Assembly: GCA_045863555.1 (NCBI GenBank)
Contig: BTUU01000002.1
Coordinates: 1-64,000, forward strand
Reading direction: 5' to 3'
Source of the DNA: JACRLV01 sp045863555
GTDB lineage: Bacteria > Planctomycetota > Phycisphaerae > UBA1845 > Fen-1342
Length of the DNA stretch: 64,000 nucleotides
The position numbers and the translations under genes are program-made. Below, piece after piece: positions 50,395 to 58,558 of the stretch. Position 1 is the stretch's first letter; the number at the start of each line of letters is the position of its first letter. Under the pieces are notes generated by a model. The model made no database searches, was not told the DNA's origin, and saw only the letters and a program-made list of their open reading frames with translations.

Positions 50395-51993
50395 ATGTGG
50401 TTCATTCGATATCCGCTCATCCTCAGCCTCTTTCTCGCCGTGCTCCTGGCAGGGTGCCCTTCGACGCCGGGAACGGACACCAACACCAACGCGAACACGA
50501 ATTCGACTGGCGGGGACCCGGGCGATGGCTCGGACGGCGGCTCGACGGGAGATCCGGACCCGCCGGGTTCCGGCGATTCCCGCGTGACTGTCGACGCCGG
50601 GCCCGATCAGACGGTCGTCGCGCAGTCGCTCGTCACGCTCGCGGGCTCGGGCTCCGTTCGCGGCTCAAACGCAGGCCTTACGCTCAAGTGGGAACAACTC
50701 GACGGCCCGACCGTGGCGCTGAGCGACGATTCGATCGCGTCCCCGACGTTCATAGCGCCTTCGGTCGTAACGGCAACGACGCTCCTCTTTCGCCTCACGA
50801 TCTCGAAATCCGATCTCGCAAACTGGGACGACGTCGCCATCACCGTCACGCCCATCGGACCCGAACTACCGGCGCCGCCGGCCGATGCGGGACAGGTCGC
50901 GGCCGCGTGGAAAAACGGAGCTTCGGATTCGCGCGTCGTGGTTACCTGGCAATTGCCGACCGGGACATCGGACGGTTTGACGGCGGATCCGGCGGGGGCG
51001 ACCGGCCAGGCGCTTGGCACTCTCGCGAACAACCAGATCGCCAGCGGCGTGCACCGGCTGATCTTCGAATTTTCCGGCAGCGGTCCGGCCGACGTCTCGT
51101 TCGGCGTGACGATCCTCGGCTTCGAATACCGCGTCTCCGAACGTCTCGCAGCGCCGCTCCGGCGCGAGATCGCGATCGAAGTGTTGACCGGCTCTGCGCG
51201 CGTTCTCTTCAACGGCTGGCTCCCCGCGGGCGATCCGGACGCGGGCGGACCGACGGGGACCGTCATCGCCGAGACGCAGGTCGCCTGGCGCAACGGCACC
51301 GAGCCGGTGAACGCGGACATCCGTTTCGCCACGCCGCTGACGACGCTGCCGACATCGAGTGAAGGCGCGGCGCTTCAGGGTTTCGAGCGTGCGTCGTTCC
51401 CGCAGGGCGTAGCCCTCGGAAACGGCGCCTACTGGCTGACGTTCGAAATGGCCGACGCGGGCCGCAGTGCGGATGTCACTTACTTCGCGAGCTTTCCGGG
51501 ATTCTCGACGCGCGTGGATCGCCGCATCACCGGCCCCGAACGGCGTCTGATCGGTCTCGACGTCTTCAGCGGAACGGCCCGGGTTTTCTTCGATGGATGG
51601 AAGCAGGCAGGCGAGTCGGGCGCGGGGGGCGTCACCGGCGTTCACCCGGTCGAAGTCGTCGGCGCCTGGCGAGACGCTTCAGCGAATGTGAGCGTGGCGC
51701 TCGATCTCTACGTCAACGGAGTCCGTACGCCATATTCGACGCAGGCATTCGCGCTTCAAGGCTGCCAGCGCGTGTACCTGCCGTCCGGCAGCACCGTCGC
51801 CGACGGCGAGTATCGCATTGGCTGTGCCCTCAGCGGGCTCAACCGGACCGCCGACGTCACGCTCGACGCCGCGATCCTGAATTACACGCTTTCCCGGTCC
51901 GCACGTCTCGTCGGCGACAGTGTTACGCATACAATCGTCGTCCAGGTGACGGGCGGAGTTGCAACCGAAATCTCCAACACCTGGACACCGTAG
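50395..51993 (+). CDS. Lipoprotein with PKD-like and three tandem beta modules
   Basis: A 532-residue lipoprotein (LAVLLAGC, Cys21), followed by a Thr/Asn/Gly/Asp linker and one PKD-type domain (VDAGPDQTVVAQSLVTLAGSG). The remaining 360 residues are three copies of a module of about 125 residues. Each begins V-A-W-K/R-N/D (AAWKNGASDSRVVV, VAWRNGTEPVNADI, GAWRDASANVSVAL) and the first two end ARVLFNGW or ARVFFDGW. No catalytic motif. Immediately upstream of the DUF2752 gene. Confidence 0.75.
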   Translation: MWFIRYPLILSLFLAVLLAGCPSTPGTDTNTNANTNSTGGDPGDGSDGGSTGDPDPPGSGDSRVTVDAGPDQTVVAQSLVTLAGSGSVRGSNAGLTLKWEQLDGPTVALSDDSIASPTFIAPSVVTATTLLFRLTISKSDLANWDDVAITVTPIGPELPAPPADAGQVAAAWKNGASDSRVVVTWQLPTGTSDGLTADPAGATGQALGTLANNQIASGVHRLIFEFSGSGPADVSFGVTILGFEYRVSERLAAPLRREIAIEVLTGSARVLFNGWLPAGDPDAGGPTGTVIAETQVAWRNGTEPVNADIRFATPLTTLPTSSEGAALQGFERASFPQGVALGNGAYWLTFEMADAGRSADVTYFASFPGFSTRVDRRITGPERRLIGLDVFSGTARVFFDGWKQAGESGAGGVTGVHPVEVVGAWRDASANVSVALDLYVNGVRTPYSTQAFALQGCQRVYLPSGSTVADGEYRIGCALSGLNRTADVTLDAAILNYTLSRSARLVGDSVTHTIVVQVTGGVATEISNTWTP

Positions 51994-52016
51994 CACGACC
52001 GAGGCAGGCACACCGC

Positions 52017-52586
52017 ATGGACAGCGAAGAGCGCACGCAGATTCGCGGACCGTCGATCGAATCCGCGTCGCCGCTCCCGGCCGAATTCGTCGGCGACCCA
52101 GGCTGCCCGGCCGCCGCCGCGCTCCACGCACGTCCGTGGGCCGTTCGCGTTCCGGCGGCGGCGCTGTTCCTTTCCTGCGCGGCGCTGCTCGCCGTTTCGG
52201 TCTGGCTGAAGCCGGATCCGCACGGGATGGGCACGCACGAGCAACTCGGCCTGCAACCGTGCGGCATGCTCATCATGACCGGTTATCCCTGTCCCACCTG
52301 CGGCATGACGACCGCCTATGCCCACACCGTTCGCGGCCACTTCGTGAGCGCGGTTCACGCGCAGGTCTCCGGCTTCATACTCGCACTGGCGACGGCGGCG
52401 GTCGCGGCCGGTTCGCTCTTCGCGCTGGTGCGAGGCTGCTGGCCGCGCGTGCCCTGGCATGTCGTGACGCCGTATCGCCTGATGCTCGCGCTTCTGATCC
52501 TCACGCTGGGCGGCTGGTTCGTGAAGATCGCGGTGGGGTGGATCGACGGGTCGATTCCGGTTCCGGTCGCCGATCGGCGCTGGTAA
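52017..52586 (+). CDS. DUF2752 membrane protein
   Basis: A 189-residue protein with an N-terminal soluble tail, a first helix (AAALFLSCAALLAVSVWL), the diagnostic DUF2752 motif PCPTCGMTTAYAH, and two more helices. The CxxCG motif is the hallmark of the family; its role is unknown. Starts 23 bases after the lipoprotein stop, so probably co-transcribed. The longer frame upstream is the shadow of the lipoprotein gene. Confidence 0.85.
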   Translation: MDSEERTQIRGPSIESASPLPAEFVGDPGCPAAAALHARPWAVRVPAAALFLSCAALLAVSVWLKPDPHGMGTHEQLGLQPCGMLIMTGYPCPTCGMTTAYAHTVRGHFVSAVHAQVSGFILALATAAVAAGSLFALVRGCWPRVPWHVVTPYRLMLALLILTLGGWFVKIAVGWIDGSIPVPVADRRW

Positions 52587-52657
52587 GCCTGTCGGAAAAG
52601 CGTGAGTTCCGCTAGTATTTCACCCGATTCCACTGCATCAACTTGATGGAAGGTGAC

Positions 52658-54436
52658 ATGTCCGCAGTAGCAGAGTTCCCGCGTCGTTTCGTCGCCCCGG
52701 AGGCGGATTTCGGTTCGTGGGCGGGCGTCGAGTCCTATTACAGGGCCCTGGTCGACCGGCCGATCGCGGACGCGGCCGAATTCGAGCGCTGGCTGCTCGA
52801 CTGGAGCGAGCTGGATTCGGCGTTTGAGGAGGAGGGCACGTCGCGCCAGATCGCGATGACGTGCGCGACCGATGATCCGGAGCGCGAGAAACGGTTCCTC
52901 GAATTTGTCGAAAGCGTCCGGCCGCACCGCGAGCCGGTTCACCACGCGCTGCGGCAGAAGCTGGTTGCGACCGCCGACCGGATTCCCCTCCCCGCGAAGC
53001 GCTACGAGGTGCTGCTGCGCAGCATGCGGAACTCGATCGAGATCTTCCGCGACGAGAACATCCCGCTCCAGGTCGAGGACGCGAAGCTCGCGCAGCTTTA
53101 CCAGAAGACCACGGGCGCGATGACGGTCGAGATCCAGGGCGAGGAACTGACGATCCAGCAGGCCGCGAAATTCGTCGAGGAGCCTGATCGCGCCCTGCGC
53201 GAGGAGGCGTGGCGGCTCATCAGCAACCGCTACCTGGCTGATTCCGCGACGCTGGACGACATCTACGCCCAGATGGTCGCGGTGCGGCACCAGATGGCGC
53301 TCAACACGGGCCTGAAGGATTACCGCGAGTACGCGTTCAAGGCGATGGAGCGATTCGACTACACCCCCGAGGATTGCCTCGCGTTCCACGACGCGATCGA
53401 GAAGGTCGTGGTGCCCGCGGCGACGGCGCTTGCGAACGAGCGCCGCAGGAAGCTCGGCGTCGAGACGCTGCGCCCCTGGGACATGGCCGTCGATCCCGAC
53501 GGCCGCAAGCCGCTGCGGCCGTTCGACAAGGTCGACCGTCTGATCGACGGGAGTTCGAGGATTTTTCACAAGGTAAGCGGCGACCTGGGCGCGATCTTCG
53601 ACACGCTCCGCGACCGCAGGTCGCTCGACCTCGATAGCCGCAAGGGCAAGGCGCCCGGCGGCTACCAGGCGAACTACGACGAAAAACGGCTGCCGTTCAT
53701 CTTCATGAACGCCGTTGGGACCGAGAGCGACGTGCGGACGCTGCTGCACGAGGGCGGGCACGCGTTTCATACCTGGTCGTGCCGCAACGACCCGCTGCTC
53801 CCGTACCGGCATTATCCGACCGAGTTTGCGGAAGTGGCGTCGATGGGCATGGAGTGTCTGAGCCTACCGCACCTGGAGGAATTCTACGCGGGCGACGTGA
53901 ACCGGGCCCGCAAGCGCTTCTTCGCGGAGATCATCAACTTCCTGCCATACATGGCGATGGTCGACGCGCTCCAGCATCAGGTTTACACGAGTATCGACGC
54001 GCTCGCGCCCGCCCGGCCGGGCGAACCGCCGAAGCTGACGACGCCCAACACGCGCCTGGAGCGCTGGAAGGACGACTGGCAGCGCCTGCGGCGCCGCTTC
54101 CAGCCGTGGGTGAACATGACCGACCTGGAATCGGATGACCGCCATTCGTGGCACCGCAAGCTGCACTTCTTCGAAGTGCCGTTCTACTACGTCGAATACG
54201 GCATCGCCCAGCTAGGAGCGCTCCAGGTCTGGCTGAATGCGGGCTGTCCGGGATCGCGCGGCGTCGATCGCGCGAAATACGAGCAGGCCGTCGCCGAATA
54301 CCGGAACGGCCTTGCCCTCGGCGGCTCGCGCCCGCTTCCAGAGCTCTTCGCGGCCGCCGGCCTGAAGTTCGACTTCAGCGAGAAGACGCTGCGGCCGCTC
54401 GTGGATGCGGTGATGGAAGAGATCGGACGGCTGTAG
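52658..54436 (+). CDS. pepF: Oligoendopeptidase F, M3 family
   Basis: A 592-residue zinc peptidase that degrades short peptides in the cytoplasm. The site HEGGHAFHTW (H364, E365, H368) is followed by the third ligand region EFAEVASMGME (Glu near 392). The long helical N-domain (KMxxx-free FVEEPDRALREEAWRLISNRYL) and the C-terminal YVEYGIAQLGALQVW are typical of the PepF branch. The ATG at 52658 is preferred over TTG 52643 and ATG 52646 because GGAAGGTG lies just upstream of it. Confidence 0.92.
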   Translation: MSAVAEFPRRFVAPEADFGSWAGVESYYRALVDRPIADAAEFERWLLDWSELDSAFEEEGTSRQIAMTCATDDPEREKRFLEFVESVRPHREPVHHALRQKLVATADRIPLPAKRYEVLLRSMRNSIEIFRDENIPLQVEDAKLAQLYQKTTGAMTVEIQGEELTIQQAAKFVEEPDRALREEAWRLISNRYLADSATLDDIYAQMVAVRHQMALNTGLKDYREYAFKAMERFDYTPEDCLAFHDAIEKVVVPAATALANERRRKLGVETLRPWDMAVDPDGRKPLRPFDKVDRLIDGSSRIFHKVSGDLGAIFDTLRDRRSLDLDSRKGKAPGGYQANYDEKRLPFIFMNAVGTESDVRTLLHEGGHAFHTWSCRNDPLLPYRHYPTEFAEVASMGMECLSLPHLEEFYAGDVNRARKRFFAEIINFLPYMAMVDALQHQVYTSIDALAPARPGEPPKLTTPNTRLERWKDDWQRLRRRFQPWVNMTDLESDDRHSWHRKLHFFEVPFYYVEYGIAQLGALQVWLNAGCPGSRGVDRAKYEQAVAEYRNGLALGGSRPLPELFAAAGLKFDFSEKTLRPLVDAVMEEIGRL

Positions 54437-54485
54437 GTTCGAAGGCGGAATTGCGGCCCGGGCCGCTGCGATCTAGGACGGTGAA

Positions 54486-55178
54486 ATGGAACTGCTGCAA
54501 CAGGCGCTCGACTGGGTTCTCCACCTCGATAAGCACCTGCGGGAGATCGTCGATTATTTCGGCGCCTGGAGCTACGTGATCTTCTTCGGCGTTGTCTTCA
54601 TCGAGACGGGCGTCGTGATCATGCCGTTCCTCCCGGGCGACTCGCTGCTCTTCGGGGCCGGCGCGATCGCGGGCATGGGCCTGCTGGATCCGTGGATCCT
54701 CTCGGCGACGCTGATCGCCTCCGCGATCGTCGGCGACAATGCAAATTACTGGCTCGGCCGGACGATCGGGAAGAGGTTCCTCGGAAAACCGAACGCACGG
54801 ATTCTCAAGAAGCAGCACCTCGACCGCACGCACGCGTTCTTTGAGAAATACGGCACCTGGGCGATCGTTCTCGCGCGGTTCATGCCGCTGATCCGGACCT
54901 TCATGCCGTTCGTCGCCGGCATCGCGCGGATGAACTACGGCGCATTCCTGCCGTTCGATATTCTCGGAGCGTTCATCTGGGTCGGCGTCTGCGTTCCGGC
55001 GGGCTATTTCTTCGGCCAGATGCCGATCGTGAAGGAGAATTTCTCGCTGGTCGTGCTGGCGATCATCGCGGTGTCGCTGATTCCCGCGGCGATCGGCGGA
55101 TACTTTGCATGGCGGGATCAGCGCAAGGCCCGTGCCGCCGGTCTCAATTCGGGAACGCAGCCGACATCCGTTGAGTGA
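54486..55178 (+). CDS. DedA-family membrane protein
   Basis: A 230-residue DedA/SNARE-associated transporter-like protein. Typical features: FIETGVVIMPFLPGDSLLFGAGAIAG with the re-entrant loop E and PGD, then GDNANYWLGRTIGKRF, RFMPLIRTFMPFVAGIARM and C-terminal helices. Members flip undecaprenyl phosphate or other polyprenyl lipids; that would suit a cell with the nearby mur genes. Four-base spacing relations place the next gene's leader inside its end. Confidence 0.9.
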   Translation: MELLQQALDWVLHLDKHLREIVDYFGAWSYVIFFGVVFIETGVVIMPFLPGDSLLFGAGAIAGMGLLDPWILSATLIASAIVGDNANYWLGRTIGKRFLGKPNARILKKQHLDRTHAFFEKYGTWAIVLARFMPLIRTFMPFVAGIARMNYGAFLPFDILGAFIWVGVCVPAGYFFGQMPIVKENFSLVVLAIIAVSLIPAAIGGYFAWRDQRKARAAGLNSGTQPTSVE

Positions 55179-55258
55179 CCGGCTGCCCGAGGCGAGACGT
55201 TTGGGATTCAGCACCGCCTGAAACCCCGGCGGCAGGGGAGAACCCCGCGGGAGTCGAC

Positions 55259-56296
55259 GTGTCCAATCCGCTGCATGTTCATTCGCTCGACGATCTGACC
55301 CGCGATCGGCTCGAGAAGATCCTTGACCGGGCTGAACGGCTGCGCGGGCAGTCCGCGCTGGAGCTGCTGCGCGGCCGGTCGATCATCAACCTGTTCCTGA
55401 GTCCGTCGCTGCGGACGCGGGTGAGCATGGAGCTGGCGGCCCGGCAGCTCGGCGCCCACTGCGTGACGCTCCAGGAAGACGCGGGGCTCTGGAAGCTCGA
55501 ATTCAACGCCGGCGCGGTGATGCGCGGGGAGACGGTCGAGCACGCGAAGGACGCGATCGGCGTGCTGGCGCGGTATGGGGACCTGCTGGCCGTGCGGGCG
55601 TTTCCTGCCCGCCGGAGCTGGGAGGAAGACGCGCGGGATCCGATCCTGAACGCGTTCAAGCGCTGGTCGCCCCGGCCCGTCCTGAACCTCGAAAGCTCGC
55701 TCTATCACCCGTGCCAGGCACTGGCTGACATCCTGACGATCCGCCGCGCGGCCGGCGGGGGGGATGCGCGAGAGGTGGGGCGTCCCGGGAAGATCGTGCT
55801 CTCCTGGGCGGATCATCCGAAGTGTCTGCCCGTCGCGGTTCCAAATTCGTTCGCGCTGGCCATGACGCAGATGGGCTTCGACCTGACGATCGCTCGCCCC
55901 GAAGGCTACGATCTGCCGGCGGAGGTCATGCAGCGCTGCATCGAGCACGCGGCGCGGTCCGGCGGCCGGGTAGAGGTCACCGCGGATCGCGAAGCGGCGT
56001 TTGCGGGCGCGCGGTTTGTCTACGCGAAGAGCTGGGGCCGGATCGACCGGTACGGCCGCGAGGCGGAGGAACTGGCGGAGCGGAAGGCGGGCGGGCTGGC
56101 GCGCTGGATCGTCGACGGCGAGATCATGCGCCGCACGGATGACGCGCACTTCATGCACTGCCTGCCGGTTCGACGGAACGTGGTCGTGGCGGACGAGGTG
56201 ATCGATTCGCCGCGGTCGCTCATCCTCGACGAGGCGGAAAACCGGCTGCACGGTCAGAAGGCGCTGCTGCTGGAGCAATTGGGTGTGGAGGCGTGA
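55259..56296 (+). CDS. argF': N-acetylornithine carbamoyltransferase
   Basis: A 345-residue transcarbamylase of the acetylornithine type, making N-acetylcitrulline in the alternative arginine pathway. The carbamoyl phosphate loop reads SPSLRTRVSME; WKLEFN, LLAVRAFP, HPCQALAD and SWADHPK follow; and the end, MHCLPVRRNVVVADEVIDS with DEAENRLHGQKA, matches the Xanthomonas enzyme and not ordinary ornithine transcarbamylase (which has HCLPA). N-succinylornithine as substrate cannot be excluded. GTG at 55259 has GGGAG five bases before it; a longer frame overlaps the dedA stop. Confidence 0.9.
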   Translation: MSNPLHVHSLDDLTRDRLEKILDRAERLRGQSALELLRGRSIINLFLSPSLRTRVSMELAARQLGAHCVTLQEDAGLWKLEFNAGAVMRGETVEHAKDAIGVLARYGDLLAVRAFPARRSWEEDARDPILNAFKRWSPRPVLNLESSLYHPCQALADILTIRRAAGGGDAREVGRPGKIVLSWADHPKCLPVAVPNSFALAMTQMGFDLTIARPEGYDLPAEVMQRCIEHAARSGGRVEVTADREAAFAGARFVYAKSWGRIDRYGREAEELAERKAGGLARWIVDGEIMRRTDDAHFMHCLPVRRNVVVADEVIDSPRSLILDEAENRLHGQKALLLEQLGVEA

Positions 56297-56360
56297 TCCG
56301 CTCAGGGCCGTCTTTTGTCGCGCCGGCGGGGCGGTTATACTCTGTGGTTCGAGGTTCGCC

Positions 56361-56435
56361 GGTGGCGTAGCTCAGTTGGTTCAGAGCGAGGGATTCATAA
56401 CCCCTAGGTCGGCGGTTCGACTCCGCCCGCCACCA
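56361..56435 (+). tRNA. tRNA-Met (anticodon CAT)
   Basis: Cloverleaf: acceptor GGTGGCG/CGCCACC perfect, D-arm GCTC/GAGC with AGTTGG loop, anticodon loop TTCATAA (CAT at 56396-56398), T-arm GGCGG-TTCGACT-CCGCC, discriminator A at 56435. CCA is not encoded beyond it. The elongator type is suggested by GGATTCATAA. One anticodon-stem pair (A56393 with C56401) is mismatched. Confidence 0.9.
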
Positions 56436-56460
56436 ATTTCAAGTGACAAAGAAACAAGGC

Positions 56461-56506
56461 GAAAGGTGACAAGGGCCGGCCGATTTGCCGGACTGTGTCA
56501 CCTTTC
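56461..56506. repeat. 11-bp inverted repeat with inner hairpin after the tRNA
   Basis: GAAAGGTGACA (56461-56471) pairs with TGTCACCTTTC (56496-56506); inside, CCGGC and GCCGG form a second stem. No T-run follows. The rest of 56507-56593 shows CCTTGTCCC direct repeats and no gene. Confidence 0.55.
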
Positions 56507-56593
56507 ACCTGTTTGAGCATTGACGGGGACGCCGGTAACGGTTCTGACCGGTCGCCACCGTGCTACATTGTTACCTTGTCCCCTTGTCCCCGA

Positions 56594-57529
56594 TTACTTC
56601 GAGAACGCCTCCATCAGGTTGATCGCGGCCGGGCCGGCGAGCACGATGCCCATCGCCGGAAAAATGAACATCACCAGCGGGATCATGAGCTTCACGGCCG
56701 TCTTCTGTGCCCGCTCCTCCGCCTGAAGGCGGCGCTTGGCCCGCATCGACTCGCCCTGGTTGCGCAGGGCCTTCGCCACGCTCGTTCCGAATCGCTCCGC
56801 CTGCGCGACCACCGAAACCAGCGATCGCAGTTCATCCACGCCGCACCGGGTGGCCATGTTGTCGAGCGCCGCCGAGCGCGGGATGCCCATCTGCGCCTCG
56901 CGCGTCGCGATGCGGAATTCGTCGGAAATGTCGGGGTGCACCAGCGCCATCTCCTCCCCGACGCGCTTGATGGCCGCGTCGAGGGCGAGCCCCGACTCCA
57001 CGGACACGACGAGCAGGTCCAATACGTCGGGCAGCCCGCGGCGCACGCGGTCCTGCCGGCCCTTCGTAACCGAGCCGAGCCATACGCCGGGACCGACGAA
57101 GCCCAGGCCGGCGCCGAGGGCCGTCGCCCCGATCACGCCGCCGGCGCCGTAGCCCATGGCCGCGCCGACGGACAGGCCCACGATGGCCAGCACGCCCGCG
57201 ACGATCGTCTTGCTCGCGAGGAAGAGCGTCTGCGCCTGCGGCTGCCGGTAGCCGGCCGCGATGAGTTTGGCGCGGAGCTGCGTGAGCTCATCTTCCTTCG
57301 CGGGCATGATGAGTCTTGAGAGATAGGGCGTCGCCTTCTGGACGATGCGCCGGGTCGCCTGCTCTTTGGCCTTCTGGCGGATGTCGTCGCCGCTGTCCGT
57401 CTCCTTGCGGCCCTCCAGGCGGCGCCGAACGGCGTCCTGACCGCCCCCGCGCCTGGGCAGCACGCTGTACGCGACAAGACCGAGGGCGAGGAGGACAAGC
57501 ACTCCGATGCTGATGAGTTCCATGGACAA
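56594..57529 (-). CDS. tadC: Tad pilus inner-membrane protein TadC
   Basis: A 311-residue type II secretion F-like protein. One N-terminal helix (SIGVLVLLALGLVAYSVLP), a cytoplasmic GspF domain (LPDVLDLLVVSVESGLALDAAIKRVGEEM, RSLVSVVAQAERFGTSVAKAL) and two terminal helices (KTAVKLMIPLVMFIFPAMG, plus earlier ones). It pairs with TadB, ten bases upstream, to form the Tad inner-membrane platform. Last gene of the visible Tad unit. Confidence 0.92.
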   Translation of the reverse strand: MSMELISIGVLVLLALGLVAYSVLPRRGGGQDAVRRRLEGRKETDSGDDIRQKAKEQATRRIVQKATPYLSRLIMPAKEDELTQLRAKLIAAGYRQPQAQTLFLASKTIVAGVLAIVGLSVGAAMGYGAGGVIGATALGAGLGFVGPGVWLGSVTKGRQDRVRRGLPDVLDLLVVSVESGLALDAAIKRVGEEMALVHPDISDEFRIATREAQMGIPRSAALDNMATRCGVDELRSLVSVVAQAERFGTSVAKALRNQGESMRAKRRLQAEERAQKTAVKLMIPLVMFIFPAMGIVLAGPAAINLMEAFSK

Positions 57530-57539
57530 ACCTCCCGGG

Positions 57540-58541
57540 TCAGACCTTGACGTTGATGATCTTCTTGATCATGACCCAGCCCATGATCATGGACACGACT
57601 GCAAACGTGGACATCATCTGGCCCGTGGGGTGATTCACGAGCACCATGGCGTAGTCGATGTTGATTTTCAGCATCGCGCCGAAGACCAGCACGGGCAGCG
57701 CGAGCAGCACATAGCCCGAAAGACGACCTTCGGCGGTGAGCGCCTGGATCATCCCGTGCAGCTTGATCCGGTCGCGGATGACATCGGAGATCTTGTCGAG
57801 CACCTCGGCCAGATCGCCGCCCGTCTGCCGCTGGATGAGGACGGCCGTGACGAAGAACCGCACGTCGAGCATGTCGGTCCGGTTGGCGAGGTTCTGGAGC
57901 GCTTCCTCGATCTTGAGGCCGAGATTCTGCTCCTGGAAGACGCGCGCGAATTCGGTCCCCGCGGGTTCGGGAAGCTCGTTCGCGACCACCTGCATGCCGC
58001 TGGCCAGCGAGTGGCCGGCGCGGAGCGCCTGGCTCAGCAGTTCGAACACATCGGGGAGCTGGTTGACGAGGCGCGTCAGACGCTTTTTCCGCTTCCAGAC
58101 GAAGTACAGAATCGGGAAGACATACACCGCGACGGCGACGCCCAGGCCGGCGACGAGCATTCCGAGCATCGCGAACCCGGCCAGCGCCACGCTGGCGACG
58201 AGCGTCAGGTTCACGAGGAGCTGCGAGGCGCTGATGTTGACGTTCGCCTGCTCGAGGACGGCCTGGAGCCGCTCGGTGGACTTCATGTTGGCGAGCCACT
58301 GGCTGAGCGAACCGACGGCCTTCGGGCCCGTCTTGCGGAGGTCCTCGAGCGTCAGTTTCTGCTTTGCGGCCTCCATGTTCCGCGTCGAGCGGCCCTTGAG
58401 GCGGTCCGCGATCTTCGCCTTGGGAGTGGTCTTGAGGTCGCCGACGAACTGCATCACGCCGTAGGCGGCGAGCAGGGGGCCGACGACAAGAAGCGCGATC
58501 AGCAGTGCGTCATCGCCGAGCGCCAGCAATGTAAGACTCAT
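57540..58541 (-). CDS. tadB: Tad pilus inner-membrane protein TadB
   Basis: A 333-residue GspF-type protein: helices at the start (ALLIALLVVGPLLAAYGVMQF), the middle (VASVALAGFAMLGMLVAGLGVAVAVYVFPILYF) and end, with LPDVFELLSQALRAGHSLASGMQVVANELPEPAGTEFARV and TGGDLAEVLDKISDVIRDR cytoplasmic motifs. ATG 58541 with GGAGG ten bases before is preferred; a GTG at 58562 would overlap the cpaF stop. Confidence 0.92.
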   Translation of the reverse strand: MSLTLLALGDDALLIALLVVGPLLAAYGVMQFVGDLKTTPKAKIADRLKGRSTRNMEAAKQKLTLEDLRKTGPKAVGSLSQWLANMKSTERLQAVLEQANVNISASQLLVNLTLVASVALAGFAMLGMLVAGLGVAVAVYVFPILYFVWKRKKRLTRLVNQLPDVFELLSQALRAGHSLASGMQVVANELPEPAGTEFARVFQEQNLGLKIEEALQNLANRTDMLDVRFFVTAVLIQRQTGGDLAEVLDKISDVIRDRIKLHGMIQALTAEGRLSGYVLLALPVLVFGAMLKINIDYAMVLVNHPTGQMMSTFAVVSMIMGWVMIKKIINVKV

Positions 58542-58558
58542 GGGCGTCGTGCCTCCAA

